Source of the DNA: Halobellus salinus
Lineage (GTDB): Archaea; Halobacteriota; Halobacteria; Halobacteriales; Haloferacaceae
NCBI RefSeq assembly: GCF_014646875.1
Contig: NZ_BMOC01000013.1
Span: forward strand, 1-64,000
Direction of reading: 5' to 3'
Length of the DNA: 64,000 bases
Of this stretch, positions 1 through 7,535 are shown piece after piece. The number at the start of each line of letters is the position of its first letter. The first letter of the stretch is position 1. The translations under genes and the position numbers were made by a program. Below the pieces are notes generated by a model. It had not been told where the DNA came from, did no database searches, and saw nothing but the letters and a program-made list of their open reading frames with translations.

Positions 1-439
1 GTTAAACGTTCGTGTCGGCTTCACCCTCGGGGTCAAGCCCCGAGGCACTCGCCTTGTTTATCTGTAGACCGTCCCGGCCCCAATCCCCACGAGCGCGTAC
101 TGCAGGGACACAGCCGCCACGTTCGGTGCCCGCGTGTCCGGCCACGAGCAGGAGCGTCCCCCCGCTGGCGGGACTCGCGGCCCCACCCGGTCCCGCACCC
201 ACCCCGCGGGGAACTGCGACAACACTTGGAGGATCACGAATAGCGTGAATACCGTCCCCAGTGCCGTCTCCGACGCGCCGATTCGCGCCCCGAGCGGCGT
301 GCGGATCGACGATTAGACGAACTGGTATGTTCCCCATCCCGGTCCCGACCGCCGCGATGGCGACCAGCCACCACCGGGAGAGCCGGTCCTCACGAGTCAC
401 AGTACCGATCCGGCGAACCGCGGTAGTGGGCTTGAGCAT
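1..439 (-). pseudogene. Decayed MFS transporter N-terminus (OFA-like), frameshifted
   Basis: Read from ATG at 437-439 on the minus strand, the product starts like a haloarchaeal MFS permease (MLKPTTAVRRIGTVTREDRL, then a hydrophobic WWLVAIAAVGTGM segment). The frame is then lost near base 335. In the next minus frame the family signature resumes: RTPLGARIGASETALG, a hydrophobic FTLFVILQVLSQFPAGWVRDRVG stretch characteristic of MFS loop 2-3, and LVGIGAGTVY. That part carries an in-frame TAA near base 326 where Trp would be expected, and it stops again near base 59. The gene therefore has at least one frameshift and two stops and covers only the first three or so helices. It may continue or be truncated by a mobile-element end left of the window. 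Confidence 0.75.
25..45. other. Perfect stem-loop at the broken end of the MFS remnant
   Basis: CCTCGGGG and CCCCGAGG form a perfect 8-bp stem around TCAAG. It lies just past the point where transporter similarity ends (about base 60). A GC-rich hairpin next to a truncation point resembles the subterminal hairpins of IS200/IS605-type elements. This is inference: no transposase is visible on this side of the window edge. Confidence 0.35.
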
Positions 440-557
440 CGTCTTCAGACCTATTATACGGCTTCTCCGCGGATCACATACGGATCGTTGTCGTCAGTTA
501 CCGTGCGTCGTTGACCTCGAGCCGACGACGGCCGGCAGTTCGGAACGACGAGCCGTC

Positions 558-2030
558 TCAGGCGTTCGGCCAGCGCTCGATGTAGACCGACTCGTCGGTG
601 TAGAATCGGACCACGTCCTCGGCCTGGGCGTGGAGGTCACCGAAGAACGAGTCCTTCTCGCCGCCGAAGTGGAAGAAGGCCATCGGCGCGGCAGTCCCCG
701 CGTTGACCGCGAGGTTGCCCGCTTCGGCGTCGTGTCGGAACCGCTTGGCCTCCGCGCCACTGCTTGTGAAGAGGCTCGCAGCGTTGCCGTAGTCGCTCGC
801 GTTCATCACCGCCAGCGCCTCGTCGAGGTCGCTGACGGGCATAATCCCCACGACCGGGCCGAAGATTTCCTTCCGAGCGATGACCATATCGGCGGTCAAG
901 TCGCGGAACACGCACGGTCCCAGGAAGTTGCCGTCGTACTCGTCAACTTCGAGTTCGCGGCCGTCGTAGACGAGCTCTGCCCCCTCGCTGATCGCGGTCT
1001 CGATGTCGTTCCGAACCTGCTGTTCGTGCTCGGCGGAGATCAGCGGCCCGACGGTCGTCCCCCCGTCGTTGCCGTAGCCGACGACCTGCCGGTCGGCCCG
1101 CTCGACGGCCAGGTCGACGAACTCCTCGTAGACGGACTCCTCGACGGCGACAACATCGTTGGCGAGACACCGCTGGCCCGAACACGCGAGCGCCGATCCG
1201 ATCGCTTTGTCCGCGGCGAACTCCAGATCCGCCGACTCGGTCACGATAATGTGGTTCTTCGCGCCACCCTGGGCCTGGACCCGCTTTCCGGACGCGGCCG
1301 CCCGCTCGTAGATGGTCTCTGCAACGGGTGTCGACCCGACGAACGAGACCCCCTCGATGCCCTCGTGGTTGAGGATCGCGTTGACAGTGTCGACGCCGCC
1401 GTTGACGAGTTGGACGACACCCTCGGGGAACCCCGCCTCCTCGGCCAGTTCGACCATCCGCTGCGGCACGAGCGGGTCCTGCTCGCTGGGCTTCAGAATA
1501 AACGAGTTCCCGGTGGCGACCGCATAGGGGAGAAACCACATCGGGATCATCCCGGGGAAATTGAACGGCGTGATCGCCGCGAACACCCCAAGCGGCTGGC
1601 GGACCGCTGTCTCGTCGATTCCCGGCGCGGCGTTTTCGACGTGGCCGGCCTGCATCAGCGACGGGATCCCCGTCGCTACCTCGACGTTCTCGATCCCGCG
1701 CCGAAGTTCGCCCTTCGCCTCCGCAAACGTCTTTCCTTCCTCGTCGACAAGTAGTTCCGCAAGTTCATCCTGGTGCTCCTCCAACAGCTGCTTCAGCTCG
1801 AACAGCGGCTGGATCCGCTCCTCAACGGGGCGTTGCCGCCACTCCTCGAAGGCGTCCTGCCCGGCCTCGACGGCCGCATCGACGTTCTCAGGGGTGCTGA
1901 ACCCGATATGTGCGATCGTTTCGCCTGTCGCTGGGTTGTCGACGGGAATCCCCTCGTTACCCGGTGCCGTCCACTCGCCGGCGACGTAGTTCCGTACTTC
2001 CCCGTACTCGAGCTCTGCCTTCTGTGACAT
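558..2030 (-). CDS. mmsA: CoA-acylating methylmalonate-semialdehyde dehydrogenase
   Basis: A 490-residue aldehyde dehydrogenase of the MmsA subgroup. The family oxidises (methyl)malonate semialdehyde to acetyl- or propionyl-CoA with NAD+ and CoA in the cytoplasm, at the end of beta-alanine, valine or inositol catabolism. Visible signatures are the N-terminal YVAGEW entry motif, the FNFPGMIPMW block, the KPSEQDP cofactor segment, the FVGSTPVA NAD-binding loop, and the catalytic cysteine in CSGQRCLAND at about residue 288, all typical of MmsA. Length matches the family. The MSQKAEL start is chosen because the 18 upstream codons lack conservation and a TATA-like CTTATGATG lies upstream. A class III aminotransferase and an Lrp regulator follow on the same strand, suggesting one pathway. 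Confidence 0.92.
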   Translation of the reverse strand: MSQKAELEYGEVRNYVAGEWTAPGNEGIPVDNPATGETIAHIGFSTPENVDAAVEAGQDAFEEWRQRPVEERIQPLFELKQLLEEHQDELAELLVDEEGKTFAEAKGELRRGIENVEVATGIPSLMQAGHVENAAPGIDETAVRQPLGVFAAITPFNFPGMIPMWFLPYAVATGNSFILKPSEQDPLVPQRMVELAEEAGFPEGVVQLVNGGVDTVNAILNHEGIEGVSFVGSTPVAETIYERAAASGKRVQAQGGAKNHIIVTESADLEFAADKAIGSALACSGQRCLANDVVAVEESVYEEFVDLAVERADRQVVGYGNDGGTTVGPLISAEHEQQVRNDIETAISEGAELVYDGRELEVDEYDGNFLGPCVFRDLTADMVIARKEIFGPVVGIMPVSDLDEALAVMNASDYGNAASLFTSSGAEAKRFRHDAEAGNLAVNAGTAAPMAFFHFGGEKDSFFGDLHAQAEDVVRFYTDESVYIERWPNA

Positions 2031-2520
2031 AGTGCTTTGAGTTCCTATCCGGACCATCATAAGCGTTCTCCAGTTTCCGAACAACGTACTACGAAACTAC
2101 TCGCAGCCGGGAATTTATTCGCTCAGCTCTACTTCTATTGAACGCTATCGCAACGACCGGACCACCCAACGGATCCGACGTTGCGGCAACAGACGCCGCG
2201 ATTCATACTGTTGGCTACTATGTGACGTGTGTCCACATCCTTAGGGTGTCGACATACGTCACGTGACCCTAGCCGATAGTATCAGGAAACAGCCTGCCGA
2301 GGAGCGTGTCATAGAATCATTCTCAACCGAAGACAGACGTGTAGATTGAGTAGTGAGACACCCACCAGATTGGAATGGTATTCGTACTGGTATGCAAGAT
2401 ATAGTGCGCGAATCTTGCAGCCTCGATAGAACGAACACCCGGTGGTGTCCGACGCGAACGTGGCGAGGCGGACGACACAGAGCCCCATTCGCTATAATCG
2501 TGGCGTCTCGATACGGGTAT
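2031..2520. other. Non-coding spacer with promoters and a diverged palindromic element
   Basis: This 490-bp stretch is AT-richer than its surroundings. It holds the mmsA promoter region, including an inverted repeat AGTTTC/GAAACT at about 2067-2093 on either side of a GTAC core, and the diverged 78-bp palindromic element listed separately. The remainder (2283-2520) is open in one frame upstream of the next gene, but it lacks haloarchaeal composition and is not called as coding. Confidence 0.5.
2205..2282. mobile_element. Diverged copy of the 80-bp palindromic MITE
   Basis: The ends ATACTGTTGGCTA and TAGCCGATAGTAT are an imperfect inverted pair, and the interior is self-complementary. It matches the two identical 80-bp elements at 34021-34100 and 43322-43401 in end sequence, total length (78 versus 80 bp) and in keeping a GTGTCGA core. 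It is therefore an older, mutated member. A single C flanks it on each side. It sits between divergently transcribed mmsA and a flavoprotein gene. Confidence 0.7.
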
Positions 2521-3258
2521 ATGGCAACCGCGACTGACCATGACGTGTTGATCGTTGGGGGTGGTCCCTCAGGACTGTCCGCGGGGATTTTCACTGCTCG
2601 CGCGGACCTGAACACGCTCATCGTCAACGATGGGGACCCGATCCTCCGACGTAACGCCCACTTGGAAAACTATCCCGGGTTCCCTGCCGGCGTCAACAAC
2701 CGACTCTTGTTGGATATGATGGCTGATCAGGCCGAGCGCGCCGGCTGTGAGCGCCGCGAGGCACGCATCGTGGACCTTGAGCCGGTTGATGGGAGGTTCG
2801 TCGCCGAAACCGAGGCGGGCGGAACGCTCACCGCGACGTATGTCATCGCCGCGACAAAGAATACGGTTGACTTCGTGGAGGGGATCGACGGTGTCGAGAT
2901 TATCGACCGGGGCAATACGTTCGTCGAGACCGACAATCGCGGACGGACCGGGGTTCCCGGGCTGTATGCCGCGGGTCGGCTCACCCTTCAACCTTATCAG
3001 ACAATCATCGTCGCCGGCCACGGGGCGTCAGTGGGAGTCGCTGTGATCGAGGACTCGGATGTCGAGTTCTACCACGACTGGGTCGCGCCCGACCAGTATT
3101 TCACCGGCCGGGGACGGGATCTCCCGCCAGGCTGTGAGGAGATCGACAAGGAGGAACGGGAGCGGAGAGAGCGTGAATCGTTGGAGGTCATGCGCGAGTA
3201 CTTCGCCGACCCTCATCCGGACGAGCCGAATCAGCACCCGAGCGTCCGCGAGGAGTGA
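2521..3258 (+). CDS. Thioredoxin-reductase-like FAD-dependent oxidoreductase
   Basis: A 245-residue flavoprotein. The Rossmann FAD motif VLIVGGGPSGLSAGI is close to the N-terminus, followed by NAHLENYPGFPAG, the hallmark of the thioredoxin reductase fold. The C-terminal FAD motif TGVPGLYAAGRLT is near residue 150. It is shorter than bacterial TrxB (about 310), shows no CxxC redox pair and no clear second GxGxxG NAD(P)H motif, so it is unlikely to reduce thioredoxin directly. The C-terminal 50 residues are highly charged. The ATG at 2521 is preferred because the fold begins at once after it; the longer upstream extension has no similarity to the family. Substrate is unknown. It separates mmsA from the aminotransferase and may be an insertion into that cluster. 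Confidence 0.8.
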   Translation: MATATDHDVLIVGGGPSGLSAGIFTARADLNTLIVNDGDPILRRNAHLENYPGFPAGVNNRLLLDMMADQAERAGCERREARIVDLEPVDGRFVAETEAGGTLTATYVIAATKNTVDFVEGIDGVEIIDRGNTFVETDNRGRTGVPGLYAAGRLTLQPYQTIIVAGHGASVGVAVIEDSDVEFYHDWVAPDQYFTGRGRDLPPGCEEIDKEERERRERESLEVMREYFADPHPDEPNQHPSVREE

Positions 3259-3446
3259 GCGATCACCGCTCGTGGCGTCATCGCGGATGGTTAGCGTCGG
3301 CGTCTGCCGTGTTCCCGCATCTGGACGGAATTGTCCTATGCGTATTTTGTGTGTTTTGGCAGATATCATCTTTAGCAGTTCGTTCTCTGCACCTCCTGCG
3401 CTGATGAATTCACCCTCTGTATCTTGCACGCGACTTCTGACGATAC

Positions 3447-3695
3447 TTGGATAGTTCCCGTGGCAAGCTTTCTATGACACGCTGGCAATCCATCCTATAC
3501 GAGACGTACAATCACCGGACAGGAGTTGAACGAACCAACGATGCGGTCAAGGACTGCGGCCTCGGGCACGTCCGCGCCCGAGGCCGCGTTCACGCACGAA
3601 CACAAGTGTTCCTTGCGCTGTGTCTCCGTCTCGTCGTTGCAATCACCAACTTCGAGCGGGGAGACGACCCTGGCCGCGAGAAACTCAAGCTATGA
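3447..3695 (+). pseudogene. C-terminal remnant of an insertion-sequence transposase
   Basis: The reading frame encodes ETYNHRTGVERTNDAVKDCG followed by LGHVRARGRVHARTQVFLALCLRLVVAITNFERG. This is the conserved C-terminal block of haloarchaeal DDE transposases: a glutamate in VERTND, then an Arg/His-rich helix. Only about 70 residues of a transposase that would normally exceed 250 remain, with no start or catalytic aspartates, so it is a dead relic. AT-rich DNA upstream (3300-3440) and the AAAGC/GCTTT hairpin downstream near 3739-3753 may be further element debris. It lies between the flavoprotein and aminotransferase genes. Confidence 0.75.
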
Positions 3696-3772
3696 GATGG
3701 TTTCTATGACAGGCTCACTTATGGGTAAAAGGCAGCGCTAAAGCACGGGGCTTTCTCCTCGATTCTCCGTAA

Positions 3773-5119
3773 TCAGGAATCCATCGCGTCGTCGGAGACA
3801 TCGAGTGCCTCGTCGAGGGCGGCGACAGCTTCGTCGACATGGTCTTCCCCGATCGTCAACGGCGGCGTGACCACAATCGTATTGACCGAGGTGTAGAAGT
3901 ACACATCGTTGTCGAGCGCGTGTGCCCCCACGTCGTCGAGGACCGTCGTGTTGCTGGACACTTTGTCGCTGCGCTCCTCGAAGGGCACGCGCTCCTCGGT
4001 GCTACGGGTGAGTTCGAGCCCCTGGTGGAGACCGATCCCCCGGCGCTCGCCGACGCTGGGATGGCGCTCGGCGAGCGACTCGAGTTCGGACTTCAGATAC
4101 TGCCCCATCTCCCGCGCGTTCTCGATGAGTTCGTCCTGCTCGTAGGTTTCGATGGCTGCGAGACCCGCGGCGCACGCGGTGGGATGCCCGGAGAACGTGT
4201 GCCCCTGGTTGAGGAGGTTGCTCTCGAAGTACTTGCCGATCTCCTCGGTGACAGTCGTCGCCGCAAGCGGCTGATACGACCCTGTCAACCCCTTCGCCAT
4301 TGTGATGATGTCCGGTTCGGTCTCGAACAGCGTCGACGCGAACCACTCGCCGGTTCGGCCGAACCCGGTCATCACCTCGTCACAGATCAGCAGGGCGCCG
4401 TGATCGTGGGCGATCTCCTTCAGTCTGGGCAGGTAGTCGTCCGGCGGGGTCAACACGCCGTTGGATCCCACTAGCGGTTCGACCAACACTCCCGCGACAG
4501 TTCCTCCTTCGAGAGCCAACATCTCGTCGATGTACTCCAAACTCTTGTCGGGATCGAGGCTCGATCCGTACGCGTACGGGTCCGGACCCTTCACCATCCC
4601 GGGCACCTCGGGCTGAACGTCGGGACCCTCGGCGACCCGCCGAGGGTCGCCGGAGGCTGACAGCGAGGCCGCGGTCGCGCCGTGGTACGAGCGGTACCGC
4701 GAGAGGATCTTGTGGTTCCCTGTGTACGCGCGGGCGATCTTGAACGCGACCTCGTTGGCCTCGGTTCCGCTTGTCGAGTAGAACGTCCGTTTCAGTGATC
4801 CGGGCGTGATTTCGGCGAGTTTCTCGGACAGTCGCGCTCGCGGCTCGGTTGCCCACCCGGGGTTCACGTACGGTACTGTTCTGATCTGCTCGTTGACTGC
4901 GTCACAGACCCGTTCGGCGTCGTACCCGAGGCTCGTACAGACGTACTGGCTGCTGAAGTCCAGAATCGAATCACCGTCCGCGGTGATGATCCGCGGCCCG
5001 TCCGTATCGACGATCTGTGTCGGATCGAAGTCCCGCTGACGCGACCACGTTCCGAGCGTGTACTCCCGGTCGAGTCGTTCGATATCGTTTTTTTCGGCTG
5101 TCTGCTCTGCCACACGCAC
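3773..5119 (-). CDS. Class III PLP-dependent aminotransferase (omega-amino acid type)
   Basis: A 448-residue class III aminotransferase. Visible are the STSGTEANEVAFKIAR phosphate-binding block, the SYHGAT loop, LICDEVMTGFGRTG with the cofactor-binding Asp, the Schiff-base lysine in TMAKGLTG at about residue 276, and NQGHTFSGHPTACAAG. Enzymes of this group move an omega-amino group from substrates such as beta-alanine, taurine or GABA to an oxoacid. With mmsA on the same strand and an Lrp regulator upstream, beta-alanine to malonate semialdehyde to acetyl-CoA is the most economical pathway, by inference. The GTG at 5119 is used; a GTG two codons later is equally possible. The upstream 290 bp hold no gene. 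Confidence 0.88.
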   Translation of the reverse strand: MRVAEQTAEKNDIERLDREYTLGTWSRQRDFDPTQIVDTDGPRIITADGDSILDFSSQYVCTSLGYDAERVCDAVNEQIRTVPYVNPGWATEPRARLSEKLAEITPGSLKRTFYSTSGTEANEVAFKIARAYTGNHKILSRYRSYHGATAASLSASGDPRRVAEGPDVQPEVPGMVKGPDPYAYGSSLDPDKSLEYIDEMLALEGGTVAGVLVEPLVGSNGVLTPPDDYLPRLKEIAHDHGALLICDEVMTGFGRTGEWFASTLFETEPDIITMAKGLTGSYQPLAATTVTEEIGKYFESNLLNQGHTFSGHPTACAAGLAAIETYEQDELIENAREMGQYLKSELESLAERHPSVGERRGIGLHQGLELTRSTEERVPFEERSDKVSSNTTVLDDVGAHALDNDVYFYTSVNTIVVTPPLTIGEDHVDEAVAALDEALDVSDDAMDS

Positions 5120-5408
5120 ATATTGGAAGCGAACCGTAAGAATGTTTCGTACAATTTCCTACCAATTCCTAATTTTCGACTCTCTGTTGAACCAGATCCA
5201 CTGCAGTAAGGATTATTTCCCAGTAGCGGGGGTTCTTTCCGAATCGGAACTCAAATACCACGGTCCACTCTCCCCATCCCGGCGTGAGACCGTCGACCGG
5301 TCGACCCGAGACGCGGGAGTTGACCCCGCGACGAACGCGACGGGACCCCGACACGCTCGCGAGACTCACGGCGCGGAACAGCCCCCGGTAGCCTGTGTCG
5401 GCGCGGCG

Positions 5409-5924
5409 CTACGGGTCGAGAATCGCATCGCGCCCGGACTGCGTGAGATTCGCGCTGATGTTTCGCGCGCCGTGGAACTCCTCCAACACGAACTTCGAGG
5501 ATGTCTCGTTGACGCCGTCGATGGCGACGACCTCTTCGATGAGGTCGTTGAGTTGACTGCGCGTCTGTACTCGACTCACCGCCACGAAGTCGACGTCACC
5601 CATCGTGTAGTACACCTGTTCAACCCCGTCGATCGTCATAATCTCCTCGCCGATGTTCTCCGAGTAGCCCTCCCGGTGCGTCACCGACACGTCGGTGAGA
5701 GAGACTACTTCGAGTCCGAGCGCGAACGGGTCGACGTCGGCGGTTACACTGTTTATTATCTCCTCGTCTTTGAGTTTCTGTATTCGATAGTGGACCGCCG
5801 ACTTCGAGAGGTCGAGTTTGTTCGCGACGGTTTCGAGGCTCACGTCAAAGTCGGCCTCTATCTGTTGTAGAATTTTCAGATCGATATCGTCAATATCCGG
5901 ACACATAGACGAGTGCTGCCCCAT
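5409..5924 (-). CDS. Lrp/AsnC family transcriptional regulator
   Basis: 171 residues: an N-terminal winged helix-turn-helix (DDIDLKILQQIEAD, then SLETVANKLDLSKSAVHYRI) and a C-terminal ligand-binding RAM domain with the MTIDGVEQVYYTMGDVDF core. Haloarchaeal Lrp proteins sense amino acids and control amino acid metabolism. ATG 5922-5924 is chosen because the TATA-like box TTATTTATT on the minus strand lies about 24 bp before it, the expected distance for a leaderless transcript. The ORF could extend upstream, but that extension crosses the promoter. It is co-oriented with the aminotransferase and mmsA and likely controls them and itself through the palindrome just upstream. Confidence 0.9.
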   Translation of the reverse strand: MGQHSSMCPDIDDIDLKILQQIEADFDVSLETVANKLDLSKSAVHYRIQKLKDEEIINSVTADVDPFALGLEVVSLTDVSVTHREGYSENIGEEIMTIDGVEQVYYTMGDVDFVAVSRVQTRSQLNDLIEEVVAIDGVNETSSKFVLEEFHGARNISANLTQSGRDAILDP

Positions 5925-5943
5925 ATGGATCGTACATCTTCCG

Positions 5944-5975
5944 AATAAATAAGCCGTTTGACTAATATTAGTCAA
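5944..5975 (-). promoter_or_regulatory. Promoter and palindromic operator of the Lrp gene
   Basis: On the minus strand the perfect 18-bp palindrome TTGACTAATATTAGTCAA (5958-5975) abuts the BRE/TATA region TTATTTATT (5944-5952), and the ATG follows 24 bp later. GCCGT and ACGGC outside the palindrome extend the symmetry with one-base offsets. The placement over the BRE suggests binding that blocks or helps TFB loading. Autoregulation by the Lrp protein is the likely use. Confidence 0.75.
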
Positions 5976-6285
5976 GACGGCCGCCGGTAGCGGGGCATGC
6001 GAACCGCAACGGGGCCGACCTTCGCAGCGTCCACCGTATGGGTCCTGCCGTCCCCGACTACACTCCCAACAAGCGGACGCCCGAGGTACCGGCGGTATCG
6101 TATCCCGTGGCGCGGTCCGACGCACGACGGCGTAGGCCGTGGTTGTTATGTAACGCGGTTCCGTACGCCTTCGATATGGCTGTCTACCGGCGACCGAGGT
6201 GTGTGGAAGGCTCGCCGGCGAGGCTCAGACGGGGGCTACCGCCTCGTCACCGCCGCCGGGAGACGCGGGGTGCTGCTGGGGTAGT
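5976..6285. other. Intergenic region between divergent Lrp and DMT genes
   Basis: About 310 bp with no convincing gene. Short frames exist but are rich in Arg/Pro/Gly from out-of-frame GC-rich DNA. It must contain the DMT permease promoter; no strong TATA box is evident. Confidence 0.5.
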
Positions 6286-7179
6286 ATGACGTCGCAGACG
6301 ACGAACTCGCCCGCAGTCAACCCCGAGATCGGCCTCGGTGTCAGCATCCTCGCCATCTCGACCAGCGCCATCCTGATCAACTGGAGTCGTGCTCCGGCGG
6401 TCATCCAGGCGTTCTATCGGGTGGCTTTCACCACACTGTTGCTCGCCCCGCTCGCGGTCCGGCGTCACGCCGACTCGCTCCGGTCGTTCTCCGCAGGATC
6501 GTACCTCTGGCTGTCGGTCCCGGGGGTGCTCCTGGCGATCCACTTCGCCCTGTGGTTCGAGAGCCTTGACTGGACGAGCGTCGCCGCGTCGGTGACGCTG
6601 GTTCAGTCGCAACCGCTGTTCGTCGCCTTGGGGGCGACGCTTCTGCTCGACGAGCGGTTCAGCCGCCGGATGCTCGCCGGGGTTGTGGTGGCGACCGCGG
6701 GCACGGTGCTCCTCTCGCTCGGCGACCTGCTGGGAGGACCGGTGCTGGGCGCGTGGCCGCTGTACGGCAACGCGCTCGCGCTGGCGTCAGCGGTTGCGCT
6801 GGCCGCGTACATCGTCGCGGGGCGCTCGTTCCGCCAGCGACTGTCAGTCGTGCCGTACGTCACAGTTGTCTACACTGTCTGTGCAATCGTTCTGCTCGCG
6901 GTCGCCGTGATAAACGATCTGCCGCTGACCGCGTACCCGCCACGCGAGTGGCTGCTCTTCGCCGGAATGGCCGTCGGACCGGGCGTCCTCGGACACACGG
7001 TCCTCAACTGGTCGCTGGGACACCTGGAGTCCGGGGTCGTCAGCGTGACGCTCCTGGCGGAGCCGGTCGGGAGCGCGATACTGGCCTACGTCCTGTTGGA
7101 CGAGGTGGTCGGCCCGACAACGGCGGTCGGTGGCGCCGTGGTGCTGGCCGGCATCTACTTCATCGCCGCCGATCGGTGA
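6286..7179 (+). CDS. DMT superfamily (EamA) transporter
   Basis: A 297-residue integral membrane protein with about ten hydrophobic segments in two EamA repeats (roughly residues 12-145 and 160-295), each about 5 helices, the usual size for the drug/metabolite transporter family. Typical elements are ILINWSRAPAVIQAFYRV in helix 1-2, the FESLDWTSVAASVTLVQSQP segment in the first repeat, and GHTVLNWSLGHLESGVVSVT with AEPVGSAILAYVLLDE in the second. Transported substrate cannot be read from sequence; metabolite or amino acid export is usual. The ATG at 6286 is used because the region upstream is not hydrophobic and has poor composition. The adjacent divergent Lrp gene may be a regulator, but this is only positional. 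Confidence 0.88.
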   Translation: MTSQTTNSPAVNPEIGLGVSILAISTSAILINWSRAPAVIQAFYRVAFTTLLLAPLAVRRHADSLRSFSAGSYLWLSVPGVLLAIHFALWFESLDWTSVAASVTLVQSQPLFVALGATLLLDERFSRRMLAGVVVATAGTVLLSLGDLLGGPVLGAWPLYGNALALASAVALAAYIVAGRSFRQRLSVVPYVTVVYTVCAIVLLAVAVINDLPLTAYPPREWLLFAGMAVGPGVLGHTVLNWSLGHLESGVVSVTLLAEPVGSAILAYVLLDEVVGPTTAVGGAVVLAGIYFIAADR

Positions 7180-7460
7180 CGAGTGTGTGGCGGCCGCGGA
7201 TGAGCGGCGGAGGCACCGGCCGCGGCCGATGCGGGACCCGTGATGGCCGAACGGAGCGCCCCGAAGCCGCGCCGATCGCAACCGGTGAGCGGCCTCAACC
7301 GGCCGATAGCCGCTCCGAGAGGCTCCGGCGAACCCCTCGGAGAGCGACGGCGCGCCGGGGCTCTCTCCGGCGGCCCATCGCGAACCACCTCGGTCGACCC
7401 TCGCCGGTCGCCCCCGGGTGTCGCCGGATACCGCTCCCTCGCACGACATCATATCAATTT

Positions 7461-7490
7461 AATATTCGGAATATTCGCGGCCGTATATAA
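7461..7490 (+). promoter_or_regulatory. Promoter with perfect inverted repeat upstream of the PhoU-like gene
   Basis: AATATTC-G-GAATATT (7461-7475) is a perfect inverted repeat ending 8 bp before the TATA box GTATATAA (7483-7490). A transcript start near 7511 would give a 25-nt leader to ATG 7536. The position, just before the BRE, is typical for archaeal operator or activator sites. Confidence 0.65.
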
Positions 7491-7535
7491 GGGCATATAG
7501 TGAGAACTAAGACGCATCAAACCATAGGTCTCGGT

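Noticed and set aside
261-1754. Long plus-strand open frame of 497 codons opposite mmsA
   Set aside because: It is the antisense shadow of the strongly supported mmsA gene; its translation is Arg/Val/Asp-rich without domains, a common effect of GC-rich third positions.
3700-3770. Right end of an intact insertion sequence
   Set aside because: A small AAAGC/GCTTT hairpin lies near 3739-3753, but no matching left end or target duplication was found around the transposase fragment, so it is treated as debris only.
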